Position numbers and translations under genes: made by a program. Positions 34,901 to 47,164 of a DNA stretch of 64,000 nt are shown here, piece after piece. The stretch lies in contig JACBWW010000046.1 of assembly GCA_020086605.1 (NCBI GenBank), positions 2,719,934 to 2,783,933 on the forward strand, in the 5' to 3' direction. The notes under the pieces were generated by a model. It saw only the letters and a program-made list of their open reading frames with translations. It ran no database searches and was not told where the DNA came from. Numbering within the stretch: position 1 is the stretch's first letter; each line of letters opens with the position of its first letter. The DNA is from Lanius collurio (lineage: Eukaryota > Chordata > Aves > Passeriformes > Laniidae).

Positions 34901-37900
34901 CTCTATCAAGAAGTCTGCAGTATTTTTTATTCAAGAACTTCCCATTCCCAGGGATATTGCTGAGATGGAATCTAGAATGGATATTCCCAAGTGTAAAAGG
35001 GTTTGGATTGGGTTTGGTTTTGTGTAAATGTAACTGGACATATTTGTGGGGACAGCATTTCTTTCCCTGTTCTACACGGGGTTGAACTCTTAAATTGTGA
35101 TTTAGAGAAGAGGCTGGTGTCAAATGCCTGCATCTGCCTTTGAAAATTACCCCTAAAATTATTCTGTCAGATGAAGTGATAAACACAGAATAAATCTGGC
35201 TTTTTGAATGGACTCAGAGCTGCTCAGTTGCAGATGTTCTTCTGCAGACAGTTGGTGGGCAAAGTCCTTTGCATCTCATGGTGGATCTCTGAAACTCTCA
35301 GGGAACCAAGAGCCACAGAGTACAAAACTGTCAGTCAAAAGGCCAAACCTCTTCAATTATATGGTTATATAATTTACATTAAATATCAAGCACTGCACTT
35401 CGTAAAACTCAGAAATAAGACTGATAATGCTGATCTACAAAATGAGTCTGTTTCATGGAGGTTATGCAAAATATTAGTGAACAGAGGCTGCTGCTAGCTT
35501 TAAGTTTATAAAATGCCCAATGCACCAGCAAATAAGCAGTGGATATTTCAGATGCTGGATGAGTTTTCAGTTACTTTTCCTTAGTGCAGCAGTTGTAGGT
35601 GTACTCAGTAAGCTTTCTGTAATGTCAGACAGTGATTAGTTATGGGAAAAATGAGTTGCAGTGGGTTTTTGCATATCACCATCTTTTTTTGTTGTTAAAA
35701 TGTCAGCTTAATTTTCATATTAAAAACACATCCTAATTGCATTTTCAGCCTAATGGGCTCCTAGGTGAAGAATTGCTTGGATTTTACTTCAGTTTTAGTT
35801 TGGCTCAAATTAATATTTTATTTATTGAAAATTCAGAGACCTGTGGGAGAAGGAATCTAGCTTTCAAATTGTGCCAGAAGATATGCAGAACTTATATTTG
35901 TTTCTAAACACAGCTTCAATTTTGGCAAGCCAACCTAGGCTGCTCTAGAGGTAATGTTTAAGTTGGAGCTTCCTAACTAAAGAACCAAGTAATTAAACAT
36001 GTAGCCACAAAACTTTCTCACTTCTCCTGACTAAAGCATCCTTCCTCAGCAATAGAACTCAAACAGTTTGCTAACCTCCAGCACTTATGTCAGCAGCAAA
36101 ATTGAAAGTATTTTTTGTCACCTGCACTGCTGTCAGCAGAAAGAAAAAAAAAAAAAGTAGAGGAACATAATTTCAGCACTAACATAAGTATCAGAATGAT
36201 TTACCTGTCTGTTCTGCTTCACTTTCATCTCAGCTTTCAGGGCTTCATTCATCAATCTTTTATTTACACACGCATATCTCATTTTTACACAATTTCTCTC
36301 TCCCTGACCAGATGGCTGCGTTGGCTGCTCGGTGTTCATCAAAGGGAAGGAGAAAACACACGGATGCCTCGTGTCAGCTGGGGAGGATTTGGGTAACTCT
36401 GCTTTTCAGCAGCTATTTTGTAGGTATCCACAGAATGAAAAAGAAAATGTAGACGTTTCAGGAAAATAACAGAAAACTCTCAGCCTTTAAAATGCATTAC
36501 TGACTTTTATCTAGCTGCAAATGTTACCTCTCAGTCAAGGCACCAGGTTTGCCTTTTCAGGGGCAGAAATTTAACAGGAGTATTATCAAACAGAAAGCTG
36601 GTCAAAGGAGAAAAGTAGTTCTTAAAAAAATGAGGAATTATTTTTATTTTTTTAAATTTTTTTAATATTCATTTATCATAAGTGCTGTAGTAGTTCCATT
36701 TATAACTCACTTATAGTACCCATTTTATCTTTATACAATTCTGGTTTTAGCACAAACTCAGAGACTTGGTTTCCAGTGAGCTTTTCTTGGAATGTATGCA
36801 ACTTTTTAGGAACAAGCTTGTTCTAGTCATAAAGTGCTTTCAAATCTTCCTCTAACTTTTTACCAAATTGCCATTGCTTAATTTCACATAACCCATCCTG
36901 CCTGCAGTATTTCTAACAATATTTTGTTGCATTCTTAGCTTCTTAAGGGCAAATCCCACAAAAGCTCAGCCTATGGAATTTAGCTTTAGTGGGATTCACT
37001 CAGTTTTGCAGCTTGTTCAAAGTTTAATAGACACAGAGAAAGAAATATTAGTAACTGTGTTTCCATTTTTCACGAGTCTCATCATTGTAAATTAGGAATT
37101 TTCCAAGCGTGTGTTTGTTCTTTTTCTCCCAGACTCAATTTCTAGTTTTTACTTGATAGTAGGGTTTGTGAGAATTACTTATATGTTAATTAACTTTAGG
37201 AATCCCAGACAAAGAATAGAAAAGAAAAGGTTTGTGGGGAATTCCAGTCCTTTTGACAGTCAATGTTTTGTTGTGGATGACAGGTATCATTAGATGAATT
37301 TTATCTCATTCTTCCAAATTCATGTTCATAAAGACAGTTCATTTGCACAGGTGTAATGTGTATTTTAGGTGCAAGTTGTGCTACAGCACAACAAATGAGC
37401 AGAGGATTAGGAACAGAGTGTGTAAAATGGATCTGAACCAGCTCCGAGCCCTCACACAGGAACCAACAGTGGGAAATACCCTTGGAAAGGCAGCTTGGCT
37501 GCCAGGCTGGAAAAGGATAATGTCCTCAATATTCTTATCAATAATGTAACATAAATATTGCAATACCACTCTGAACATTTGCCACTGACAAAATGATTAT
37601 GGCTTAATCAGCATGGACAAGGACAGGGCCATTATGCTCAGTAATACACTGGTAATGGGAGCGTGGCCATTATAATGAGCTATGTGCTAATGCTGCTGCA
37701 GCCCAGGCTGCTCTGGAGCACAGGCAGAGAGCTTCCAGCCACAGCATGGACACTGTCCAGGCACAGAGTGACTTTGGGAGGGCTTTAAAAACAGTGGTAC
37801 TAAATGACTCAACACAACCTCCCAGCAAATGCTGTGCAACGTAGGATAAATTAAATAATAATGTGGAAGTTGTGTTGTGCCCTGGCGAGGCCAGGGAGGT

Positions 37901-39233
37901 TTAATTTTTGATTCTTTTCTGCAGTGTTTTCTCATTAATTCTGGTATTTAAATCCTAAACAGTGCCAAAGAACTTGGAGGATGTAGAGAAGAGCTTGAAG
38001 TGTAAGTCAGGCTAATGAAACACCTGTACATCTAAAAAAGTACTTAATAGGATAAACTGTTTGCCTACAAATAACTTCATTGGATCAAGGGACTGTTTGC
38101 TAAAGCCCCTTTGATGCAAGCACAGCAAGGACTAGAACCTCCAGCAAAGTCAGCCCATCACTGAAAACTCTGAAGAAAGTAACCAGGGAAAGTAATGGCT
38201 TTTCTTTCTCAAAAAGTCCTCAAATCTGAATTTTGCCCTACTGTGAAGTAGGTGAGTCCAGAGAAGGCTGTAACAAACTGCTGCACTTAAAGTCTGAAAT
38301 TCTGTGACTACAATTTGGAAATCAGAACAGCTCATTTAAAGTGAATATCTGCTCTCAAAGTTGAAAGTGTGAGGTAATTCTTGGATATTATTGCTGTGAC
38401 TACAGACCTGTGTTCTAATTGGTTAAATTGCAGCAAAGTAATAAGAAGAACAGAGCCCCCAAATAGAGGGGTCCTGGGAGAAATTGGAGGGGTCAAAGGG
38501 AAAATGCCCAAACTGTTTGCTAAGGTGATTTCATCTCTTTTCCAACAACCTACAAAACTGTTTTTACTTAGATTGGGGAAGAGCTGATGGACATAAAAGA
38601 GTGCAAGAAACTGAGCAGCACTGGAGGAGATTTGATGTTAAATGAGAACCAGGAGACACTGAAGTGAAGCTAAACTGAATCACAGCCCTCTCTTCTCCTT
38701 CTTGTCATTCTACTGACATCACCAAAAGGAGTAAGCTCTGCTGAAACTGGAATGTAAGAGAAATATGCATTTAGATCACTTATTGGATTAATATTTTTAG
38801 CAGTTTTTTATCTACTGCTGATGATGTGTTTTGGCTCTGAGGATTACTTTGTCATTTTACACCATTTAATATGTATTTCCAGGGGAAAAAAATTTCAAAT
38901 GCTGAGATGTTGTCAGACCTGAAGCTGGATACATAAAAAAATATGGCTCAGGGCTGAAACTTCGAGAGAAATGCAAAGTTCTCTGAATTTGAAAAAATGG
39001 GGGAATAGAGGTTGCAGTTGGCCAGTGTCAATTATGTCATTTCCCTTTCAAATTGTCCATACTCTTGATCTTTTTGACTGACATCGAAATTCTGGAACCC
39101 CAGGTTCTTGGTTTGCCTTTCTGTACAAGCACTTTTAAAGTTCAAAATTAAAAAGAAAACAATGACTGCAGCTCTAGTTGAAAATAATCACAAGGTCTGA
39201 CTGTGACATCTTAACTGCATCTATTTTTTCACA

Positions 39234-39881
39234 TCATTTCCATGGGAAGAATGTTAAAAAAATTACTAAAGCAAACAAACAAAATAACCTGTGTTGGAGA
39301 AATGAATTTTTCTTTCCTACTCCTGCTAGAACTGGACAGTAGTTATAATACATGGATTTTGGAGTAGAGGTATAAGAATTTGGAGCACTTCCAAAGGCTC
39401 TTTCTCCCAGCAGAGATGTAACAGACCATTTTCGAGTCCTCCTCCTCCCCTGTATGCAGAGAACACTGCCATCTGCAGAAAAAAGGGGAGCTGTGTTACA
39501 CCTGAAGGCAGCAAACAGCTGAAAATCCCGAATCCCCCAGGTGACAAGGGACACATTTCCCAGGGGCAGTGTAATAGGCTGTGAGGACAGCAGGGCATCA
39601 CTTACAGGCGAGCAGGAGAGCTGTGATTTCCTTGATGGAGTGTCCTCAGCAGGGCATCTCAGGGGCCAGGGATGCTGCATGCTAACAATAACTATCTTTC
39701 TGAGGCTCTCAACTGCCCTGAAAATGAATATGAGCCCTTGCAGCATAGAGATGAGGAACTTCAATTTCTGCTGAATCATTTTTCTATGTCCTGGAAGAGA
39801 ATAGCCATGATAGATGCACTGCAGTGAAAGAACAGGAGCTTCTGGAGTTCCATGCATATCAACAAGTTCCAAAACTGCCAT
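39234..39881 (-). CDS. Unrecognised 215-codon open frame (hypothetical)
   Basis: This is the longest ATG-to-stop frame in the window. The product begins MAVLELVDMHGTPEAPVLSL and ends with a hydrophobic stretch, RLFCLFALVIFLTFF, followed by Pro-Trp-Lys, which could be a C-terminal membrane anchor. A TATATAA sequence lies just upstream on the same strand, about 20-30 bases before the ATG. I recognise no domain, composition is unremarkable, and no AATAAA lies close after the stop. It could be a chance frame in a locally GC-richer patch, an exon of an unannotated transcript from the 43.7-kb CpG island (which would be upstream on this strand), or a lineage-specific gene. I favour chance. Confidence 0.15.
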   Translation of the reverse strand: MAVLELVDMHGTPEAPVLSLQCIYHGYSLPGHRKMIQQKLKFLISMLQGLIFIFRAVESLRKIVIVSMQHPWPLRCPAEDTPSRKSQLSCSPVSDALLSSQPITLPLGNVSLVTWGIRDFQLFAAFRCNTAPLFSADGSVLCIQGRRRTRKWSVTSLLGERAFGSAPNSYTSTPKSMYYNYCPVLAGVGKKNSFLQHRLFCLFALVIFLTFFPWK

Positions 39882-42109
39882 CCCTCCATCTTTATTATTA
39901 TATAAAAGCTATCAAAACTCAAATCTCTCCTCTCCCACCTCCTTCCAACATCATGGGGCTTAACACATGGCCTCGTTTGTTAGTTTGATGTGTTTGTGGA
40001 ATGCTGCTGTTGGCACAGGTGCTGCACACTTGCAAACCTCATAAACAGGGCTGATACCCCATTCTGGAGGGAAACACAACTCCATGAGGAGGCTGTGACC
40101 TGCCCAAAAGCACATGAGCTTCTGGTGTCTTGGGGGTCAGATTTACCACTGCACAAACCATAAAATGAAGAATTCTCAAGGCAAAAACTGTCGAAGTAAA
40201 ATTGTATGTGGGAGGGAAAAGCAAGTGACTGTTCGGGAAGGTGGCTGTAACTCAGGTCTGAGCATCGAGGCCCAGATCTTCATCCTGCTTTGAAACCTCA
40301 GCTCAGCGTCACCGCTGTGCCAGGGAACACATGGAAAGAGAAACATCTAAGTGACAGCAAACAGAAAATGAAGATGCTCCTGCTCAAGACAGGCCTTACA
40401 GTTTACAGAGTTCACTTCCATCTTGGCTCAGGAATAATGTTATTTCCAAATGTGTTTTGGGAAGCCAGCAAAGTTGTAAGGACACAGTGGAATAAAGGGA
40501 GGATGGGGGCAGGTTCCCTGCAAGGACAGACTGAGGAGACCAGAACTCTGCTTGCCAAAGGAACACACCAGGCCACCCAGGGGCTTTTCTAACCAAAATA
40601 ATTAGCTTGAAGAGATGTAGGACTTTTGAGAAATTATCTAAAACCTTCCTAAAAGTGAATTGGTACAATTGCAGATATTAGCAGTTTTTATAGAGATGCA
40701 TAGTTCTATGTCCATATTGACAGGATCCTTGTTCCTTGTGCTTTCTGTTGGCAATGCATTTCACAGATTCTTTATGCCTTAGTTTTAAGAAGAGTGAGGG
40801 TTTCTAGATTTAAATGTGCTTCAATTTTCTGCTTCTGTTATGAGAGTAAACAGAGTAAACACTTAATTTGCTTTCTTAAATGTTCCCTATGCTATCTATC
40901 ATTATTCTCTTACATATCTTGACTAAAGAAAAATGTCCTATTTTTCACTCCTGTTTTTTCATAGTTTTGATTATATTTTTTCTGTTCTTCTGCAAAGCCC
41001 TTTGGTCTGTTCTGTCCATTTTGTTTTTCAAAGAGTGTGACCAGAAGTACAGATGATTGAGGGAGGGAGCTGTTTCACTCATTTCTAAGATAGACTCATA
41101 ATAACATATCTTCTGCTAGCAGAATAAACTCATCTGGCTGAGGAAAATCCTTAAAATTGCCAAGAGTGCTTTGGAAGTGCTTGATTTAGTGCTCTTGGTG
41201 GGTTGATAGCAGAGTTTGCATTAACTTCACCCTTCCCCTTCTGCTTTTCCTTAGCTGCTCTGTTTAGATGAGGATTTTCCAGGGATGTAAAGGACTTTAT
41301 GGAACCTTTGTCCCATTGAGTTTCAAACCCCACTGGACTCCTTTGAAAATCCCATTCTTATTGAAAAGCACTTCTCTGGATGTTTAGAGAGGTCTTTAAA
41401 TTCAAAAGAATTATTGTAAACAACTGGTTCTTTTAAGGATTCATTCAGGATTTGGGCCCTTACTTATAAGTAGGGATGTGTATTTTAACTCCATTGCTTT
41501 CAAATGGAAGAATTTTTCCTTTTAATATTGAATACTGTGACCATTGAAGTCAATTGTACAGGGATGGTTGTCATGTCTGGAGGGATTACTGAAAACATCT
41601 GGGAGAAGACAGAAGATTTTTCACACTTATTAATTCTATAAATTACTGTCAAGGAGGGTCATGAAAACAACTCCACAAAAAGCTCAAAGTGAGCCAGTGG
41701 TGATGGTCCAGAACCTTCTGTGGGCTGAGGCCAAGGGATCCCATCCTTCCCATTCCCACCATAATTACAACCTATACATTTTGTAATTCTAATTCAGGTA
41801 AGAGTCAGGAAAATCAACTTCCATGTTCCTGCTGTGTTTTATACTGCTGGAGATTTTTAATCTTCTCCCTTTATCAAAGGCAGACTCAAGTTGCTTCACC
41901 TCTAGACAAGAACTCCCAGTTTTTCCTCTTCTTGTTCACTAAACAATCAGATTCCTTGGCAAAGCTGATATCCATCACTTTGCCTCATCTGGATAGGAAA
42001 TAAGTGTGGAATTTCCAGAAATATCATGCCCGAGAGACCTGGTAGGAGAAAACAAAAAGGATTTCTGCTGAAACCCCAAGCCCAGTTAGGTATGCAAGGC
42101 TGCATCTCA

Positions 42110-42560
42110 TTTCTGCAGGCAGTTGCCATGACTATGGAAGTGCATTGGATAATTGCAGCAGCAATGACTGCTGGCATTTGCACACACATTTATCCAATTA
42201 GGATGTGCAATCAAAGTAATTTCATGCACAAATTAGCTGCACAATTGTGCATGCCTCCTGCACATGTAATTGTATGCCTAATTGGTCTGAAAGTCTTGTT
42301 CACAAAGTGTGTCTCGATTTTTATTGTAATATGACATAAAAAATAGTTTCATTTGCAGAAATGCAAATTTGGTATGATGTTAGTGTTTAGAAATAACTCC
42401 AAGTTCTCTTTACAGGTTTCACAAAATAAACATTTCTCTGTGGGCTACCTGTAGGCAATGTGAGCTCACAAAATTAATGACAGATGAAAATTTAACTTGC
42501 TTTGAGTTTTTGCTAATTATAGCCTTAATAAATCCTATAAATACTCTATCATTTGTGTAG
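42110..42560. promoter_or_regulatory. Candidate enhancer with octamers and a 14-bp palindrome
   Basis: It contains the perfect palindrome TGCACAATTGTGCA (42238-42251), repeated TGCACA words around it, CCAATTAGGA and CCTAATTGG, and an inverted octamer pair ATTTGCA-GAAA-TGCAAAT at 42351-42368 whose right half is the full POU octamer ATGCAAAT (42361-42368). There is no transposon signature and no meaningful frame. This is one of the richest motif clusters in the intergenic region. Function is inferred. Confidence 0.35.
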
Positions 42561-43009
42561 AAATAGGCCCACAAAATTGGACTATTTTTGTTCCTTCTAT
42601 GCTACATATGAAAAAATTAATACTATAGTAGGAGTCCTTGTATGGAAACATTCTTAAAATATTGCCATGGTTTTATATTCGGAGAAAATTTATTAAGCAA
42701 TATATTTAATTCATATAAGCATGAAAACCCTATAGAAAAAATAAATCTGGACTCCGTGAAGACATAATTTCATTTGATACAATAATTCAACATCTGATGA
42801 TGTGCTTGAACCAAGGCTTTGGTAAAAGTGAGTTTATTTGGTTTATAATCATATTTACTGACATCATGGGGGTTTAATCTTGATTATAACAAGGAACTCA
42901 AAAGCTTAAGAAGGAAGCCCTATTTATATCATTTTTCCTAATTTCTTCTGTTCTTCTTCTCCCTCACAGTGGTGAGTTCTGACCAGGCTGTGTAAGGGAA
43001 GCAGCTGCC

Positions 43010-43099
43010 CCGCTCTGCCATGGCCAGGGACATCTTCCACTGTCCCAGGCTGCTCCAAGCCCTGTCCAGCCTGGCCTGGGACACTGCCAGGGATGGAGA
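43010..43099 (-). mobile_element. CR1 LINE fragment (internal part of 3' end)
   Basis: CTGCCATGGCCAGGGACATC, CCCAGGCTGCTCCAAGCC and CTGGGACACTGCCAGGGATGG match the antisense CR1 3' region, lacking the terminal tail. The fragment is diverged and short, and sits about 370 bp before the CpG island. Confidence 0.85.
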
Positions 43100-43804
43100 A
43101 CGTGCCAAACCCTCCTTCAGTAGCTCCTCACTGTGCTCTGTACCTACAAACGAACCCTAAAATACTGCAAATTCCCATATGGGAGTCTCTTTGCTTCCTC
43201 AAGGAGGATGAGCAGCTCTCTCTATCCGGCACTTGCAAAGCAAAGAACCAAACCCAGCAGCAGGAGTCGGGGTTTAGCTTTTGTCTTCTCCTGGAGCACA
43301 TTTAGATTATAAAGTGTTTTCACTCTGTAAAGCCACTGCTTGCAGCATTTAGAGAAAGCTTAGTTGCTGACCTTCCGTTCTCATTACTTTTTAAAATAAC
43401 ACACAGCAGGAATCCTCTCAGTCATGCAGAGGAGGAGTTTTGCTCATTTGCAGCAGAAAATCCCCACGAGAGCCGCCTCTATCAGCGCCGAGGGTGCTCC
43501 TTCCAATGAGTCTCCTCCCTCCCCTGAAGGTACGGAGCAAATCCTATTTCTTTTTGCTTTTTAAAGCACATCGGGGAGTGCTTTTCGCAGCCAACCCCGG
43601 CCTGCTCGCACGGGTACAGCCTTCTAGCAGCAGCCTCGGAGCAGGCTCGGCTCCGCAGCCCGGGAGCGGCGGGGCGGGGAGCGCGGCGGGGCGGGGGCGG
43701 CTCCGTCCTTCGGCATCCCGGGGGATTCCTCCTCCAGCAGGGCTTTTGGCAGGCAGGCACCAGCAGAGAGAGCTGTTCTCTCACTTTCCCACCAGCGGCG
43801 ATTC

Positions 43805-43812
43805 TGACGTCA
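43805..43812. promoter_or_regulatory. Consensus CRE (TGACGTCA)
   Basis: A perfect palindromic CREB/ATF site at the edge of the CpG island, where functional CREs are typically found. Confidence 0.6.
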
Positions 43813-43832
43813 CCCATGGAAATTGGGGTTCC

Positions 43833-43838
43833 CACGTG
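43833..43838. promoter_or_regulatory. E-box CACGTG
   Basis: A CpG-containing palindromic E-box (USF/MYC/CLOCK type) 20 bases after the CRE. It is a short motif, so it is meaningful mainly through its position in the island. Confidence 0.45.
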
Positions 43839-44851
43839 ATTTGATGGATTTCTGACTCCGGCAGCGCTTTGGACGTTTTATGTCTGAAAACACAGCGTGC
43901 AAAGGTGCTGCAAATGTCCAGGATACTCAGCGTTTGCTCCAGGATTGAATTTGAACGTGACTACTCAGACACTTGGAGGTTTTATATGCATTCAAAGGCA
44001 GAAATTCTGTTTCTGTAAATTCAAATAATCCCACCAAGATTGACTTTAAGACATATATTTTAATGAAAGTAATTTTAGCATGTTTTATGGATTTTGCTTA
44101 TCTTAAAAATTGTGATCCTTGCCATTAGTTTCCATTCTACTTTGGAAGATCAGATTAATTTTTAAAATATAATTTCAAATTCTGATATCCTTGCAGCTTC
44201 TTAGGGCTGGTTTCCATGTACTCGTATAAATCAGGATGCACTGAGCTGCAGTTCCTTCTCTTTATTACTGTCCTATTCTGTTTCCTTTTTCTTTCATGGT
44301 TCCAGCAATCCAGCACATCCTTTCCCCCACCTTGCCCACACTCTGTTTTCAGTCTCCCTGCATTCATCTGTGGCTTTCCCTCTTCCACACTCCTTGTTTC
44401 CGGGCTCTGACTCTTGCTCTCTCACCCAGCCTGCCCTCTGTGCCATTTCCCACCCACAAGGACCCTCAATCTGATGTATTCTCTCAGCTCCACTTCCACA
44501 CCCAGCCCCACGTTCCTCTCTACCCTCTCTTGCCACATTTCCTAACAACAGCTTTGCTTTCATTGAACCCGGAGGGAAACAGCACCGCGTTGGTGAAGGG
44601 TGTGTGGTCTCAGTCCCAACAAAACCACAGGGACAGAGGCACATCCCCCGAGCCAAAGGCTCACAGAAGACCTGTCACAGTTTGTGATAAGCCAAATATT
44701 GACACCGAGGCTGGTGGTGGAGGTGGCAGTGTCTGCACACCCTGCACAGCCCCCGTGGGGACGAGGATTTTCTGTCAGTCAGGGGATGGAAACCAGACCT
44801 GTGACACCAAACTGGATTCCTTCCCATCCACTTCCACAAGGGTTCCCATCC

Positions 44852-44905
44852 AACCTCCCAGTAACCTCACTTGTAAAACGGGGGAACAATACCTGCTGCC
44901 TTTGT
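44852..44905 (+). mobile_element. Possible ancient MIR SINE remnant
   Basis: AACCTCCCAGTAACCTCACT followed by TGTAAAACGGGG and AACAATACCTGC resembles the 3' part of MIR, whose hallmark is a Ctc-a-Ttgtaaaatgggg-ataatacct order. The match is short and diverged. Confidence 0.35.
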
Positions 44906-45460
44906 GTAGTTTTGCTCCATAATTGGGTCTTTGAAGGCTGGGCTTTGGGCTCCCTCCTGGAGCACCTGGCCCTGCTGAAGGTGTTTGATGGGGCTCTTTG
45001 TCTCTGTCTCTGCAGTCACTGCCACGATGCTCAGGCACGCTCCCAGCTGGGCAGCCATATGTCACCATTGCTTCTGTGAAACCCTTTGATCAGGCATTTT
45101 TCTTTCAATTAACTGGAAATTGTCAGATTTTCGACAGAAGCACGAGGAGTGTCCACTGGTAGATGAAAGGTGAAGGCTTTAAGAGCCACAAGGTAAGCAA
45201 GTGGTACAAGTTGATATAAAATGGGCACAAAATTTGAGAGCCAGCAGTAAAACTTTTGTCAGCAGCACTGAATTAGGTATCCACAATGAGTCCCATATTT
45301 GGGTTTTTCAGATTATCAAATGATTACCTTCATTCTGCTTCCTCAGAACACAGAAACAAACTCTTTGTTAACCTTGCTTATTCTTCATGCTCTGAATTGT
45401 TTTAGACCCAAATTGCAGTGTGACATTTATTTTCATGTGTCTGTTCTTTCCTGTATGGAA

Positions 45461-45590
45461 TCACAGAATCCCAGAATAATTTGAGTTGGAAAGGACCTTA
45501 AAGCTCATCCACTCCCACCCCCTGCCATGGGCAGCAACACCTTCCACGATCCCAGGTTGCTCCAAGCTCTGTCCAACCTGGCCTTGAACA
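45461..45590 (-). mobile_element. CR1 LINE 3'-end fragment
   Basis: TCACAGAATCCCAGAATAAT, GAGTTGGAAAGGACCTTAAA, CCCTGCCATGGGCAGCAACA and GGTTGCTCCAAGCTCTGTCC are the antisense CR1 3' end. It is severely 5'-truncated (about 130 bp). Confidence 0.92.
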
Positions 45591-47070
45591 AAAAGATATT
45601 TAGGACCTGTTCTCCTATTAATTTGGAGCTGTAAAAGTACTGTTGGCATATGGATGCAGTTTGTAAGTTTATAACAATGTAAAATTAGCATTTTGTTCCA
45701 GTCTTCAGTCACATTTTTAATTTATTCATGCTGTGCTGTTCTCAGGATGAGGATATTGATAAGTGCAGGTACCTGAAGCAATCTTCCTTCACTTTTCTAA
45801 AGAAAAAAAAGTTTAGATTAAAGTATTTTGCATCATGGACAGAATAAATAATTATGCACCTTTTAATCAGTAGTACATATTTATAGGCACATTACTAGAA
45901 AAGTGTCTATTGCTTCCTGGGATATTTGCATTAACTTTAGGAAAAATCCAGTCAGTCATGCTAAGAGTGAATGTTTACTGCTTTACAATGAACATTGCAT
46001 TATTTTGACTTACAAACCAGCAGAGAAATGCCCATGATGCTGGTTGCTGACAGATGAACATGGGATATTAAATTCCATGACTAAATTTTCATGGAATTTT
46101 CATGTGCAGTTATTTAATTTAGGATTGTAGTTATTGTGTCTGTTTGTATTTAGCCATGTAATTGCATTATACAGATACATATTCAGACACAATTTTCCTT
46201 TGCATCCAGAAAGAAAATGTCATTAGGGAAAATGATTTCAGATCACCTACTTTTGCATGTCTTGCTGGCACATAAGTGGCATTTGGCTGGTATGGAAAGC
46301 CTGCCAATGAGCAGAGCAGCATCAAAGCTGGAATTAAAAATCCACCCCCTAGAATGATCAGCAAGTCTTAAATGATGGAAACTAAACTGCTGGGGGTTGT
46401 CCAGTGTGTAGTCAATGAATTTATTTTTCATTTCTGTGAAAGTTCTATGGAACCAAAAAATTGGTTGGTTTCTTAGAGGAAAAGCTATCAAGAACTGAGA
46501 TTTAACTGTGTGTTTCTGTAGTCCTTGATAAATGGGATTATGTGTGGCTTTCAGTGCACTTCATTTCAGAAGGTTTAGTGAGGACTGTGATGTGAAATCA
46601 TGAATGAGTGAGCTCATGAAAAAATGCTCAGTGCCCGGGAGGAGGCTTCTTGATCTCACAGCTTGTTAAGGAGAAAAAGATCTTGGATTTGAGTGTAGCA
46701 CCCTGGTGTGGTCCTGACAGACACCTAGAACCATTAAATCTACATCAAATAAGCAGCTTCAGCCACTGAGCTCGTGGCAAGTTATCCATTATCCATTCCC
46801 CTGGCTGCCCCTGTGCAGTGAATTGCTCCAGGTGGAATTACCCTCCAGGCTTCACTCCAAGAAGGCAAATTCATAAGGTGACCAAGAGTGACCACTGCAC
46901 CAAAAGGTTATTACACATAGCCCCAACAGCAGCTGTGTGAGAACTCTGGAACCCCAGGCACACGTTTGTTCCACGTGTCTGTCAGATCAGAGTTTATGAT
47001 GTCAGTAGGACATGTCATAAAAGTGCTGATTTTTGGGCAGTAAACATTAGAAAGTGAACAGGCTTGCTAC

Positions 47071-47164
47071 TTGCAAAGTATGTTTGAATGACAGCTGTTC
47101 TGTTTTCCTAAATTTCAGCAAGCAAAGTAGCTTGAAGTGTTCAGGAGCTAAATCTGTCAGCTTT
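47071..47164 (-). other. Exon-like segment of unknown gene
   Basis: On the - strand the segment is flanked by acceptor ATTTCCTTTGTATCAG and donor CAA|GTAGCA. One frame is open throughout (1 base plus 31 codons), giving KLTDLAPEHFKLLCLLKFRK and then TEQLSFKHTLQ. No family was recognised. Splice-flanked open segments of this length arise often by chance in tens of kilobases, so this is only a candidate. Confidence 0.15.

Larger units (their letters stand above)
27120..43460. other. Intergenic region downstream of CHM
   Basis: No recognisable protein family, rRNA or tRNA on either strand in about 16 kb. Part of a CR1 copy (43010-43099), enhancer-like blocks (31750-31985, 42110-42560; weaker ones about 28920-29090, 33560-33760 and 37530-37690) and one long - strand open frame (39234-39881) are listed separately. 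The remainder is AT-rich and unremarkable. Confidence 0.7.
43465..43880. promoter_or_regulatory. Isolated CpG island, probable promoter of an unidentified transcript
   Basis: CpG dinucleotides, rare in the rest of the window, cluster here. The core at 43660-43700 has overlapping GC boxes (GGGGCGGGGA, GGGGCGGGGGCGG). A perfect CRE (43805) and an E-box (43833) lie on its right edge. Potential splice donors on the + strand include GAAG|GTACGG near 43530 and CAAAG|GTGCTG near 43904. In mammals the next gene on the 3' side of CHM is POF1B in the same orientation, so a + strand promoter for it or for a non-coding RNA is possible. No matching coding exon was recognised. The direction of transcription cannot be decided. 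Confidence 0.65.

Noticed and set aside
43440..43844. 134-codon (+) and 117-codon (-) frames over the CpG island
   Set aside because: Both are Arg/Pro/Ala/Gly-rich products of GC-rich DNA with few stops; no domain, and the sequence looks like a promoter.
44296..44922. 208-codon + strand frame
   Set aside because: Low-complexity His/Pro/Ser/Leu composition from CT-rich DNA, overlapping open frames in other phases, and a possible MIR at its end; no domain recognised.
46243..46491. 82-codon - strand frame with an acceptor-like TTTTTGGTTCCATAG
   Set aside because: The donor is poor and no phase partner was found; considered chance.
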